NCBI RefSeq assembly: GCF_000003815.2
Contig: NC_049988.1
Coordinates: 15,265,016 to 15,329,015, forward strand
Direction of reading: 5' to 3'
DNA length: 64,000 bases
Origin: Branchiostoma floridae
Taxonomy: Eukaryota; Chordata; Leptocardii; Amphioxiformes; Branchiostomatidae
Made by a program: the position numbers and the translations under genes
In this document: positions 46,501 through 56,059 of the stretch, in pieces
Layout: each line of letters begins with the position of its first letter
Position numbering within the stretch: the stretch's first letter is position 1
The notes under the pieces: model-generated
What the model saw: the letters and a program-made list of their open reading frames with translations, nothing else
Databases searched by the model: none
What the model was told of the DNA's origin: nothing

Positions 46501-48239
46501 ATCTTAGGAATATCTGATGTCTTAAAATTGATTTGAACTGCATCTTGCACACAAATCTGAAGCATTTTGAAATTGTATTTTCTCAAGAATGTCCACAAAT
46601 TATGATTCAAATACCACTACTACTTTACTTTGTATGCAATTAGCCCTCGGGCATGAATTTGCAATAAAGATTATTATTATTAATAAAAAGATTCCAGAAT
46701 ATTTCAGTTACACTGCATGGATTTTTAAATTTTATGTGTAGTTTGTCACACAGGCAGCAATATTTGCAAAACCTACATTACTACAATCTTGAGCCCCAGG
46801 CTAAGGACGGTCTAATTTAAGGAATTGGAATAATCACCACCAGACAACATAGGCCTTAGGGAGGACACCATAGTTACATGGTACGGTTAACATATAGCAA
46901 TCTTTGTGTATTTTCATCGTTCAACTTTTGTTTGTGTTGGGAAGACTCTTGGCTCTATTGTTTCAATTAAACCTGTTACTCAAATACTGTAAATCTAACA
47001 TGAATATATCCAGTATCAAAGAATAAACCTGTGTCGAAACAGTTCTAGCAGAGGCAAGCTTTGAATGCCAAGGTCATGTTTTCTCAGACAGTAATGATTC
47101 TTTCAACCAAAGTTTAAATCAAATATTCAAATAAAATCTAACTCTGTATTCGGCATCTAAGCATATAATTAACCTGTACTGAATCACACTTTTGTGTATT
47201 AAAATTTGCAACTGAATGAAACTGCATGGCGACACATTCCTACGTTGTTTGCTACTCAGTGAAAGGTTTATTGTGAGCTCAGATTTACGGGACATTTTCA
47301 AACCGGTAACTTGCGTCAGTTTACTTTAAACAGGTGATGGAATGACGTCAGAGGTCCCCTGTGACACATGGCCAGTAAAAATATATGGGAGGGGGGTTTC
47401 CGTTGGCCACACACTTTTCACTTTTTTTCCTTTATAAATCACAGTTGTGACACAATTATATTTACTATATACTAGTAGTTTATTCTTAAATAAAGCCGTA
47501 ACTATAGTAACTGTAGTTTCTATACCCGTATTTGCTAGTGTTTTATGCGTGGGAGACGTTTGAATCAGGTCAAACGGATACCTGGGTTGCAAGATGTTAT
47601 ATAAAGGTACAAAATACACAAATGTTGTTCCAGACAAAAATAAGCACAACGACCATATTCTTTTAAAAGTTATACATAGGTTTATGGACAACACAATCGT
47701 TTATGATAATATTCCTATGAAAGGTGTGAATAGTTTTTGGAGAGAGGGTGTCAAAACTAAACTGTCAATCTAAACAAGACCAAATATGGTGCCGAAAACA
47801 CGACAGATGTCATGATATTGTTTAGATAACAGATCTTCCATGGTCTATTGTCATAGGACAATACATATTGTCATTATAATAAGCTGCAAGCGGGAACATT
47901 CAGGGGTAACGCAAGTTGGGGTAACGATAGAGTTGTCAAAATCGGCATTTAAATCAGAAAACGAACAACAACAAAAATTTTAAAATGACAGAATTATACA
48001 CAATATTCAAATACGGCGTTTTGTTTATATTGAATTCAAATAAGGAAAGTTGACACGTGAAAATAACTTTCACCTGTCAACGTATGAACAAAACGTCCAA
48101 ACAGTTTTTAAGCACAAGATTTTAGAGTTCAACTTCAAACAAATGAAAATTTAGGTCACCATACGCATCACATCTTGAAACACTTTTCCTTACCTTCGTT
48201 ATTGAAAAGACTCCATAGTTTTGAAAAGAGAAACCCCAT
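34547..48239 (-). CDS. ARL5: ADP-ribosylation factor-like GTPase ARL5, six exons
   Basis: Arf-family small GTPase of the trans-Golgi network, where ARL5 recruits tethering factors such as GARP. Exons in transcript order: 48239-48194, 39957-39897, 39443-39296, 38277-38194, 36040-35889, 34592-34547. The phases join cleanly to 178 residues (ARL5B is 179). Motifs: MGFLFSKLW with Gly2 for N-myristoylation, P-loop GLDNAGKTT (23-31), switch I Thr47 in [17 protein letters not shown] (65-71), and NKQD (125-128). The region [15 protein letters not shown] near the C-terminus separates ARL5 from ARF1-type proteins. Intron 1 is 8.2 kb and swollen by nested transposons; intron 4 is 2.2 kb and intron 5 about 1.3 kb. 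I cannot separate ARL5A from ARL5B, which are vertebrate duplicates. The 3' UTR extends below 34547. Confidence 0.95.
35545..35613 (-). mobile_element. SINE body fragment
   Basis: It matches the 3' part of the SINE at 21335-21789. GCAGCCAGGGGCTGAATTGC and GAGCTTACAATAGGC are shared on the minus strand. No tRNA-like head is present. Confidence 0.7.
35623..35860. mobile_element. CCCCTTTCCACTAG-ended MITE, copy 1 (238 bp)
   Basis: The ends CCCCCTTTCCACTAGACGG and CCTAGTGGAAAGGGG are inverted repeats. Subterminal GCGCTCTCACTGCGACCTAAA and its inverse TTAGGTCGCAGAGAGAGCGC extend the pairing. ATAAG occurs on both sides and may be the target duplication. It lies just before ARL5 exon 5 in genome order. 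Confidence 0.75.
36340..36824. mobile_element. Tc1/mariner-type MITE, TA duplication (485 bp)
   Basis: The ends CAGTCAAACCTGCCCGAGCG and the inverse of GGGCAGGTTTGACTG are bounded by TA on each side (36338-36339, 36825-36826). The internal module TTCTCAGCGACCACCTG(G/T)CC recurs near 36366, 36452 and 36751. There is no transposase. A TA duplication with CAGTCAAACC ends fits a non-autonomous Tc1/mariner element. Confidence 0.8.
37438..37916. repeat. ~85-bp direct repeat in ARL5 intron 4
   Basis: Segment 37441-37526 (ACTCTCCAGG...GGAGCAAAGTCC...GTGAGGAAAAGATCAATTGT) recurs at 37830-37916 with about 15% differences. It is non-coding. Confidence 0.65.
40050..40221. mobile_element. CCCCTTTCCACTAG-ended MITE, copy 2 (172 bp)
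   Basis: The left end is CCCCTTTCCACTAGAACGGC and the right end is GCTGTCTAGTGGGGAGGGG. It is a family member of 35623-35860. A third left end (CCCCCTTCCCACTGGAGCGG) starts at about 59480. Confidence 0.7.
41470..42430. repeat. Imperfect ~210-bp tandem repeat inside the TTAA element
   Basis: The module TCTTCAAAC(G/T)TTTTGTGTACATTC recurs at about 41921, 42129 and 42341, and a degenerate form at 41476. Each is followed by AAATGT(T/C)TG(A/G)TAGT(A/C)AC(A/T)CGACT and a TTTACGAGAAA box, and preceded by ATCTCTGCATCC. It is probably subterminal structure of the transposon. Confidence 0.7.
42573..43595 (+). CDS. Unidentified two-exon fragment in ARL5 intron 1 (opposite strand)
   Basis: Acceptor GATAG precedes 42573. 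Exon 42573-42613 encodes [13 protein letters not shown] and ends at AAAAG|GTAATT. Acceptor TTTGCAG at 43431 opens a second exon that joins in phase, encoding [20 protein letters not shown] then [14 protein letters not shown] donor-like AAAG|GTGTTG lies at 43530; otherwise the frame reads on to TGA at 43593-43595. The charged, helical product is unfamiliar to me. Both exons lie within the TTAA element, so they could be transposon-encoded, a captured host gene piece, or an older nested gene the element carried in. No start codon was found. Reality as an expressed gene is uncertain. Confidence 0.4.
44935..45071 (+). mobile_element. CAGGG MITE 3' fragment
   Basis: It carries TTTTAGTATGAT, GGTGCAGGTAAAATTTGTCT and the terminus AGTATTTCGAGTCCTG. 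The 5' half is absent. It lies within the TTAA element. Confidence 0.7.
45403..45711 (-). CDS. 102-codon open frame near right end of TTAA element
   Basis: The translation is polar and acidic in the middle ([19 protein letters not shown]), begins [14 protein letters not shown] and includes [12 protein letters not shown] near the end. Higher GC than its surroundings, and position just inside the transposon end, suggest the N-terminal part of an element-encoded protein. No zinc-finger or transposase motif is visible. It could be chance. Confidence 0.3.
   Translation of the reverse strand: MTRRHGFSKYGHPHRSKHEADDKVSWRTQAAVAQTSSTQTTLSYTYEPERDSGESESSDENNQPAEAFAGTATQPGVAWDGRDYETEGCMHASAKKHMVQMR
46369..48193. 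other. ARL5 intron 1, upstream part
   Basis: AT-rich and non-coding. Short frames on both strands have no domain features, and I see no repeat structure. Confidence 0.5.
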
Positions 48240-49773
48240 CGCCTGCTAGGTGTGTCGGCTGACAGGGGAACCGTCCAGGTACACAAGGGAAAGGGGAAAA
48301 TTCCCCACGGGAAAAATTAAAAACTGTCACCGTTAAAAAAATTCTCGATACACAACGGTCCAGCTGCAGGCCTTCCTGCTGTTTTCGTCCTCGCTTCGAA
48401 CGGAAATGTGAGATTCTGACGACTTCTGCTAGTAGATCGGACTGACTACACTGCTTCCGGAGCTATTTCCGAAGGGCTTTCCCGGTGAAAGTTCCTAGAA
48501 ACGCCCAAAGATACAGAAATGAGTAACCGGAACAAAAAAAGTGACACTCTCGGCGATTGCCACATTAAATTTGCTCGCGCATGCGTTCTAGTCGTACTCT
48601 GGGAGTCTCACAGATTCTCACGAGATCACATTGGGATATACCAATTGTACGACAGGGGAGACCAGGTTTACTATAATACGATCTCTTTTATTCCCCCCAA
48701 GTGATGACAGACAGTGGTAAAGTCAATATTTAATTATGACCGGCTGAACATTCAAATATGACCGGCTGTAAAGCTTTTCCCTTGAATGATATAAAATGTC
48801 ACTGATTGCGGAAAAAAGATCATACGATATTTAGATGTCTTCAGATGTTCTTGCAGATTCTGAATTGAGTGAGATCGTTGTGCTAATAAAATTCACAGAT
48901 AAAAATCAAACCCAAATACATGCATAAGTCTTAAGGCAATCAACATGTGGTATAATCGTAATAAGGTAGCAGTGCATTCCACAAGTACAATTTCAGACTG
49001 CAGACATGGACATATTTACATTTAGTGACAACTTGGAGAATTTTCTTTAACAGGTGCTTTACTTAAGCGAATGTAAGTGAGAAAAGAGTTTTTATGTTAA
49101 CTCTGTAGAAAAAACGACAATGCATACATTCACTTAAATTGAAAGATACCATTATCAAAAAGACAGGGAGAGTCTGGGAAAATTGATTGACAGAGAGCTT
49201 GGAGCAGTGTCGCGTTACATGCTGGGACAGAAATAGCAGTGGTGGTATATGCGATAGCTACAGTACAAACCTTTAAAACAAAAGACCATTCATATATGTA
49301 CACAGGACAATGACCATAGTCTTCGACAACTTAATAATGAATACTTTGCTATATCATAAAACAAAGCAAAATATTTGATAATACTTTCCAGCTTGTTGGA
49401 TACAACTATTCGTTTCTATGACAGTTGAAGGACGAACCACGTGGTAATATTTTTGTTTCCCCCAAAACGGTCATCATATTTATTTGGTATAGATTGAAGG
49501 ACATTTGGCTGACAGTCATAACAAGGGGGAAAATCTTTAATAACCAACTTTGGGGATTGACATTTAAGAAACTTGCTCAACAATGTCTCAGACGGTGATC
49601 TGAAACATGAAACCTTTCACGCTCCATATATAGACATAGACCAAAAGCCATTTTTGAGTCGAATTTTTGCGTAGAATGTGAACTAAACAATTAAGTTTAT
49701 ATATGGCTTCATCCTTTAGAATTATTACGCACCGTCCCTGTCCATAATCTGTGTCATAAACCTACTGTCCAAC
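48240..49773. promoter_or_regulatory. Divergent ARL5 / kelch-like intergenic region
   Basis: About 1.5 kb separates the two divergent start codons. The segment next to ARL5 (48240-48600) is GC-richer and contains TGCTCGCGCATGCGTTCTAG, resembling a TATA-less housekeeping promoter. The remainder is AT-rich with no coding sequence. Promoter assignment is inferred from position. Confidence 0.4.
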
Positions 49774-52700
49774 ATGGCGGCTGCAGACGACAGTGTGATC
49801 AAAGTCGTCCGACACGAAGGACACAGTACGGAGATGCTGGGCGGGTTTCACAAGATGCGACAAAACAAGACGCTGTGTGACGTCACACTCTGGGCTGAGG
49901 TGGGTATGCAGAAATTTTCCCTATGTTATTTGTAGATTGTCATCTTTCAAATTGTGTTATCATTGATAACCATATCCGTAGTGTCTTCACTATTGATTGT
50001 TTATCATTGAAGCAACATATTTCATTTCTTCCCATGTTTTACTGAGACACTGTAAATGGGTTGATTACTGTTGTGTTAAAATTTTGACCTGAGATTTGAT
50101 GTCAAAATTTTACATTTTTGCTGGGTATCCAAATAAAGCTAAGGCCGTGTCAACTGTAATGACAAGTTCATTGTCAAAATATTGATGGTGTTTTATGATG
50201 AAGCAGAGATCAGATTTCGTCTAAAGGCTTAAATTGCAAAAACATAGGATTTTTGTCATTTTTCAGGACGCAATAACCTCAAAGGAGATACGTGTATGTG
50301 ATTTTGGTATTTTATTCCTTTTTGTATCACTAAGGTCTTTATTTTACATTTCACCCTGAATTGCCGTTACCTACCCACATCAATTATTTTCACACGATTG
50401 AAATCTAAACTTGTCAGCCTTGTTAGCTTTTGTCCCCAACTCGACTCCCTGCATTTGGTGAAGCTAAGGATACCAAACATCTGCTTGAAAATTTAAAACA
50501 GCGCGCCCTCAGCAGGGCATGTATTCAGCGTAGGGCCTCATGCTTTTATTGTGCGAGAATGAAAACAAAACGAATTTGCATCGTAAAAGTTGAGTAAAGA
50601 GAAAGAGAATAACTAGTTTAGCTCACTGAATCTTTCACTGGTGGTGACAGCGAAGACAGACGCTATGTACAGTACACTTACATTCATTGTACCGGAGTGA
50701 TGACATTAGAATGATATCATTGCCGTCTTTGGTCTGTAGGAGAAACCGTTCGCCGTACACAAGACGGTGTTGGCGTCCACCAGCGAGTACTTCTCCGTCA
50801 TGTTCACATGTGGGATGAGAGAGATAGGTGAGGACAGATTTTGTATTTGCATTTGTAGTGGTCACAATATTGAGCACTCGATGAGACATTAATGAGACAT
50901 TGGGTGATCGTTATTGAAATGTACGTGGAGATGGTTCTTCCATGTCAATTCCTCTGTATGTGTAATCTTTCTCTAATCTTTGCTTTTTTCAGCGCATTAA
51001 GGCTTTCGTGTAATGATTGTGTGAACAGGAAGCGTTTAGTTTGCTGACGAAAAAAAGACAAATATCTGTCCATCAAATTTTGACTTGCTAAAAAAATACA
51101 ATTTACAATAGTTTTTACAATAGTTCGTTCTTCTTCCGTTATAATATTAGATGTCTATTCATTTCATGATTGTTTCTTTTCTTATTAATTTTTCTTCTTT
51201 TCTTGGCTATTATACTCTCAGACCAAGATGATATCTATCTACATGGAGTGACGTTAGCCGGCTTGTCCACAGTCCTAGATTTCGTCTACACCTCCGAACT
51301 TCCCGTTTCCATGGAAACCATCCAAGATGTCGTCTGCGCCGCCTCCCATCTTCAAATCTCGTCCGCTCTCGCACTGTGCGAGACTTTCCTGAGGGACGAG
51401 ATCTCACTGGACAACTGTTTATACATCATGAATCTTTGCACCACGTTTGGACTGAAACAACTGGCGAAGGAAGCTACGGACTTTATTGCTAAGATCTTTC
51501 AAGACTTGGTGCAGAAGAAAAGTGATCAAATCTTGGACCTTACGTGGGAAGAATTTCTGCCGATCCTGCAAAACAACAAATTGAACGCCAGTGAACTTCA
51601 GGTGAGGGGTAGATTTTAGTGAGAAGAAAAGCCCTAAGAGCAGTGACAAACCGAAGGCACAGCATTCTATAGAAATAAGGCAATAAAAAGTATGTCTTTA
51701 ACGTGATAAGTACCAACACGAACACGACATCTCTCTCTAGCTGAAGCAATAATCTTCAACATATGGTAGAAATGGCTTTAAAAATGCATTTAGTATTGAA
51801 TTTACTTGATCCCCAATCTCATATCATTTGCCTGTTTTCTTTTGGATTTCACCGCTGGCAGCATGGTATTCTAGGCTTACGCGTTGCCCAAAATTCAAAT
51901 TTGTAACTTAACGAACACCAGTCTTTCTGATGGTAAGTTTTACTCCTACTTATTCCTGCAGATTTTCCAAACGATAGTGCAGTGGGTAGAGCACGACAGG
52001 GAAGTCCGTGTGTACGAGGCTAAGTACCTACTGGAGGCTGTGCGGTTCCCACTGATGACGTGGGAGGAGCTACATAGCGAGGTCCTCACCACAAAGTTCG
52101 TACTGAGGGACAAGACGGCACATGCGAGGGTTTCTGCAGGTAACGCTTGGTCACCTTAACCGTTGTTTTTAAAACAATATATTCAGGGATATCAATTCGA
52201 CGGACGGTGCAATATTTTGACATTCAAAACCACAGTCCGTTGACTTGATAAAACAATGGATATAGGACTAAGGTTATCCCGCGGTTAAAGGTGATCTGTC
52301 GTTATATCAAAGGTGTGAAACTCATTCATATAAAGATAAAACCTGTCTATTGAGGAACATACAAGACGTACTCTCCAAGCAGAGGAGCGCCTGTGTAATT
52401 TTTCCGACTACTACTATATCTACGCGACTCAACCTCTACTTGGAGAGTATACAAGACGGTCAATGCACGAACGCTGCTTTTTCCTTGTCTTGGCACATTA
52501 CTCGTTCAACGATCGATAAATCTAAGCACTAAACGGCAAGGGTTTTTTTTACCTCATTTCTCCAATGTCTTATTGTAAATGGTTTGTGATTGACTCCCTA
52601 ATATTCAATTTTGGTAGTTCATCGTATGCAGGCAGGCATCGTATAATTGTAATCTACAGAAATTGCTAAATGTAGACCATTGTAGTCTAAAGACGAACAC

Positions 52701-54226
52701 CATCCCTCCTTTGCCAGGTTTCAGTTACCACAGCACCCCCCTGATGCACCACCTTTGCCAGAGTCCGGACTCCCAGGTCCGAGCAGACACCGAGTCGCTG
52801 GTCATCATGGGCGGCTGGATGGACGAGGGGCGCACCGCAGAGGTACTGTTCCTCAACGACTCGCTAGAGGTCCCTGGCTGGGCTCGCCTCGCCAACATGC
52901 CAGGTTTGAACTTGAACTTACTTCTTATGTGTTTTCGTCCTAATTTCGGAGCGCCGAATACAGTATTACACGTAGAATACTTTTGATACAAGATTATAAA
53001 ACAAGGCGAAAAGTATAAACCTCATCATTAAGCATAAAGCTCCGTTAAAGGGCAGTTTCTGCAAAAGGTAACGTTTAATAGAGAACCATATTCTTTCATA
53101 GTAACAAAACCAGACATGTGATAAATAAAATGTTATTATGATATAAAGTTATTGTAAGAAAGGCTTTGCTAAATTTGAACTCGATGTCACTTAAGAGGGT
53201 TGTTTAAGCTTTTAGAATCATTTTCTGTACCCCTTGTGATTATGGATCGTTTTACTCCCTGTGTCAGTTGCTAGGGCGTGGCACACCGTAGTGATGATGG
53301 ACAACTTTGTGTACGTCCTTGGCGGGTTCGCTAAAGGCGTGCTGTGCGCCTCCGGACTGCGGTACGATCCCAGATTCAACACCTGGATGAGCATTGCTGA
53401 CATGTGGGAGAAAAGGTTTGTCAATCGTTCGTTGTCATTTTTATTGACTCGTTTTTATTGACTCCATTTACTGAGTCTAATAGTATGTGGTATGTTTCCG
53501 TATGTGAGTTTGTCTGTCCACAGTTTCTAGTACATGGATATGAGTGACAGATAGTGAGTGAGTGGGAATATGACTGCAAAGGTCAGCCTTGCTGAGGTGG
53601 CAGTAGTAACAGGTCAGAGCAGGTCCTGGGTCAGAAATGGTACCATGGTAGAAATAGTCGACTAGTCGTGAATCAGACATGACGGTCCGGGTCGTTGCAG
53701 AGTTTCCTAATCTACGGGGAGCTATTTCTTTTGCTCTATATTTCTAAATGCTTTCTGTGTGTTTTTCCTACATTTTGTTAGGCTACTGAGCGTTTCTGTT
53801 GAGAATGATGAGTTGTTTAAAGGACCCCTGACGTAACTAAAATGCAACTGAATGTCCCATCTGAGAGGAAGCCCTAACCGAAGCTAAACAATTATTTTCA
53901 CCTGAGTCGAATGAGAAAATACATCTGTATTTGTAAAGAACAAAACATCGGGGCCTGCTACGTTCTCAAACCAAAGCCTTCACATTCTAGATCAACAATC
54001 CTAACCAAAAGTATGACATTATGGTATCCCCTGCACAGGTACGAGTTTCCCGGCGTGGCCTGGGACGGTAAGATCCTGGCTCTGGGCGGCAGTGGTCTGG
54101 GGAAGGACACGGCAGAGGTGGAGAGTTACACCCCTGATGAGGACAGGTGGAACACCGGCACCCCCCTCCCCAGGGCAACTCATGGACATGCTGCAGTCGT
54201 CTTCCACAATAAGATTTATATCTCTG
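49774..54226 (+). CDS. Kelch-like BTB-BACK-Kelch protein (3' end in assembly gap)
   Basis: Probable substrate adaptor of a Cullin-3 ubiquitin ligase. Seven exons are supported: 49774-49899, 50740-50827, 51222-51601, 51962-52139, 52718-52903, 53268-53415, 54039-54226. All phases agree, giving 431 residues so far (family usually 560-620). The BTB domain spans about 20-140 (FHKMRQNKTLCDVTLWAE, then FAVHKTVLASTSEYFSVMFT). The BACK domain follows, about 145-250 (CLYIMNLCTTFGLKQLAKEA; LNASELQIFQTIVQWVEHD). Kelch blades start at LVIMGGW (288-291), VYVLGGF and ILALGGS, with the fourth blade starting at IYISG. The missing blades must lie in or beyond the 100-N gaps. I cannot assign an orthologous KLHL number. 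Intron 4 holds an 80-bp MITE, and SINE pieces lie in intron 6 and downstream. Confidence 0.9.
52369..52448. mobile_element. TACTCTCCA hairpin MITE, copy 2 (80 bp), 10-bp TSD
   Basis: The ends TACTCTCCAAGCAGAGG and CCTCTACTTGGAGAGT are inverted repeats. Perfect 10-bp direct repeats ATACAAGACG lie at 52359-52368 and 52449-52458. The internal TTTTTCCGACTACT(A)CTATATCT is shared with the 8016-8147 copy. Duplication size suggests a Mutator-like mobiliser. It lies in intron 4 of the kelch-like gene. Confidence 0.8.
53853..53925 (-). mobile_element. SINE body fragment in kelch-like gene intron 6
   Basis: It shares GCCCTA(A/G)CCGAAGCTA and TTTTCACCTGAGT with the body of the SINE at 21335-21789. The head and tail are missing. 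Confidence 0.65.
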
Positions 54227-55896
54227 GTAGGACCAGACTTTGCATCTTTCTTCTCTTTGTACCTTAAGTTTGTGTTTTAGCAAAGTTTTATCACCTCTGA
54301 CTTACCAATAGGTCGACACTCATCTGCAAATATAAGATTTAAGTTAAAACAGGTCTAGTTACTACAGTTCTGTGAAGTACTATGGAGATACGTTGAGTTT
54401 TGAACGGAAATATCGAATTCGTTCTGGCAAAATGACCAAGTGAATGCTTTTCAGTACCAAGGAGAAGGGTCCGTAAGTGCAGTACTTGGTGCTACCGCTT
54501 GGTGTCGCTAGTGCGCACTTCTAAATTTCTGATTTTAGCCTTGCGTTTAATAAAGGGTTAATGCCCCGGCCCGAGGTGTATATGGTGAGATAATCCCTGG
54601 TCAGGTGCGATAACCACCGAATAAACCACCGAGTGAGCGTAGCGAACGAGGTGGTTTATGAGGTGGTTATCGCACCGTTAACAAACGGAATCTTGACGGA
54701 NNNNNNNNNNNNNNNNNNNNNNNNNNNNNNNNNNNNNNNNNNNNNNNNNNNNNNNNNNNNNNNNNNNNNNNNNNNNNNNNNNNNNNNNNNNNNNNNNNNN
54801 TGTACTTACATTTCTCAAGGACACAAGGTTTAGCTAGCATGAATGCTGGGAACTGAACCCGTGAACTCCTGATCTTGTGCTCGTCAGCCTAGCCGCATAT
54901 CCATTCAACGACAGAAGGCAAATATAATTAGTATAACTCTGTATAACTTTCTCTTCAAACTTTCACAATTACGTAAATGTTACTTGTATATTGCATTTTC
55001 TTTAAATATTTCTTTCATTCAGGATTTACCAATCCCTTTTCAACCACGACTGAAGCATTTGAACGTACTGTTTGTAGCCCAAAGTTACAATCATGCAATG
55101 TATACACATACATTATCTCTTTGCTCGAACATAACATAACATGCTATGGTCTTTTTTAACCTCCTTGATATAATACATTTTGTGGATTGCCCAATATTAA
55201 AGAGAGGTACATACTTTACATTACACAATCTGTCATTGCAACATGTAAGGAGGTGGTTCAAGCTCCTTGCAACATGTTACGTGGAGCGACATATGGTTCC
55301 ACCGTTGCGACAAAAGCTTTTGTTTCTCCATTGTTCTTTAATACAATTATTTCCGCGGTCTTGAGGTGGCAAACCAAATCGTGTGTTTCCTTAAAAACTA
55401 TATTAAATTTGACTAAGGACGTTATATGGGCATTGACATGTGATTTTGTTATTTGACCGGATAGATATAGAAATCGTACGCGGAAAAGTCAGAGCAATAT
55501 GTGCAAAGAAATATCTGTTTAATATTGTTCAAAGTACTCCGAAAGCATTGGTTCCACACTGTTTAACATACATGTAGTAACAAAACATTAATAATTACAC
55601 TGCGCAGTTAAAGAAGTGCCGCATTTTGTCATACATACCTTTAAAAAACAAATCTAAATAGTGTGAATTTTTGCTGTGGATCTTACAATGAGTGGTCCAT
55701 ATTTTGTATGTGTGTAGCCAGCCGTTGGTAATTGCCCTATTGTCTTCAGCACAATGCGGTGCATAACAATGTTAACAATACAAACGGGACAAGCAANNNN
55801 NNNNNNNNNNNNNNNNNNNNNNNNNNNNNNNNNNNNNNNNNNNNNNNNNNNNNNNNNNNNNNNNNNNNNNNNNNNNNNNNNNNNNNNNNNNNNNNN
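54227..55896. other. Kelch-like gene 3' region with two assembly gaps
   Basis: Two runs of 100 N (54701-54800 and 55797-55896) are standard unknown-length gaps. Between them I find no exon. The GTGCGATAACC / GGTTATCGCAC inverted repeat (54605-54675) may be a foldback terminus, and the adjacent gap may reflect failure to assemble it. The later kelch exons are expected in this region. Confidence 0.6.
54805..54920 (-). mobile_element. tRNA-derived SINE fragment
   Basis: On the minus strand a B box GGTTCAGTTCC follows a degraded tRNA-like head. The TCTCAAGGACACAAG segment matches the SINE at 21335-21789. The 3' portion is lost at the gap. Confidence 0.6.
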
Positions 55897-56059
55897 GGCG
55901 GTAAGCAGAGGTCAGAGTTGGCGAGATGATCTACACGTACTACAGCCGTCCAACATCGTGACGAAAATGGATCTTCTGGGGTTAAGTAACAGAACGTTTG
56001 GCAACGCGACCATAGACCAGAACAGTAACGATGGGGTGACGTGGCTACACGGGATATAA
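55897..56059 (+). CDS. Partial open frame after gap, possible last kelch exon
   Basis: Directly after the N run a frame is open for 53 codons (AVSRGQSWRDDLHVLQPSNI ... DGVTWLHGI, stop at 56057-56059). It could be the C-terminal exon of the kelch-like gene, since the distance and strand fit. It lacks a diagnostic kelch GG/W pattern, and a second frame starting GGKQRSELAR is an alternative. The upstream boundary is in the gap. Confidence 0.3.

Noticed and set aside
54633-54833. Open frames running through the N gaps
   Set aside because: Their continuity is produced only by unknown bases.
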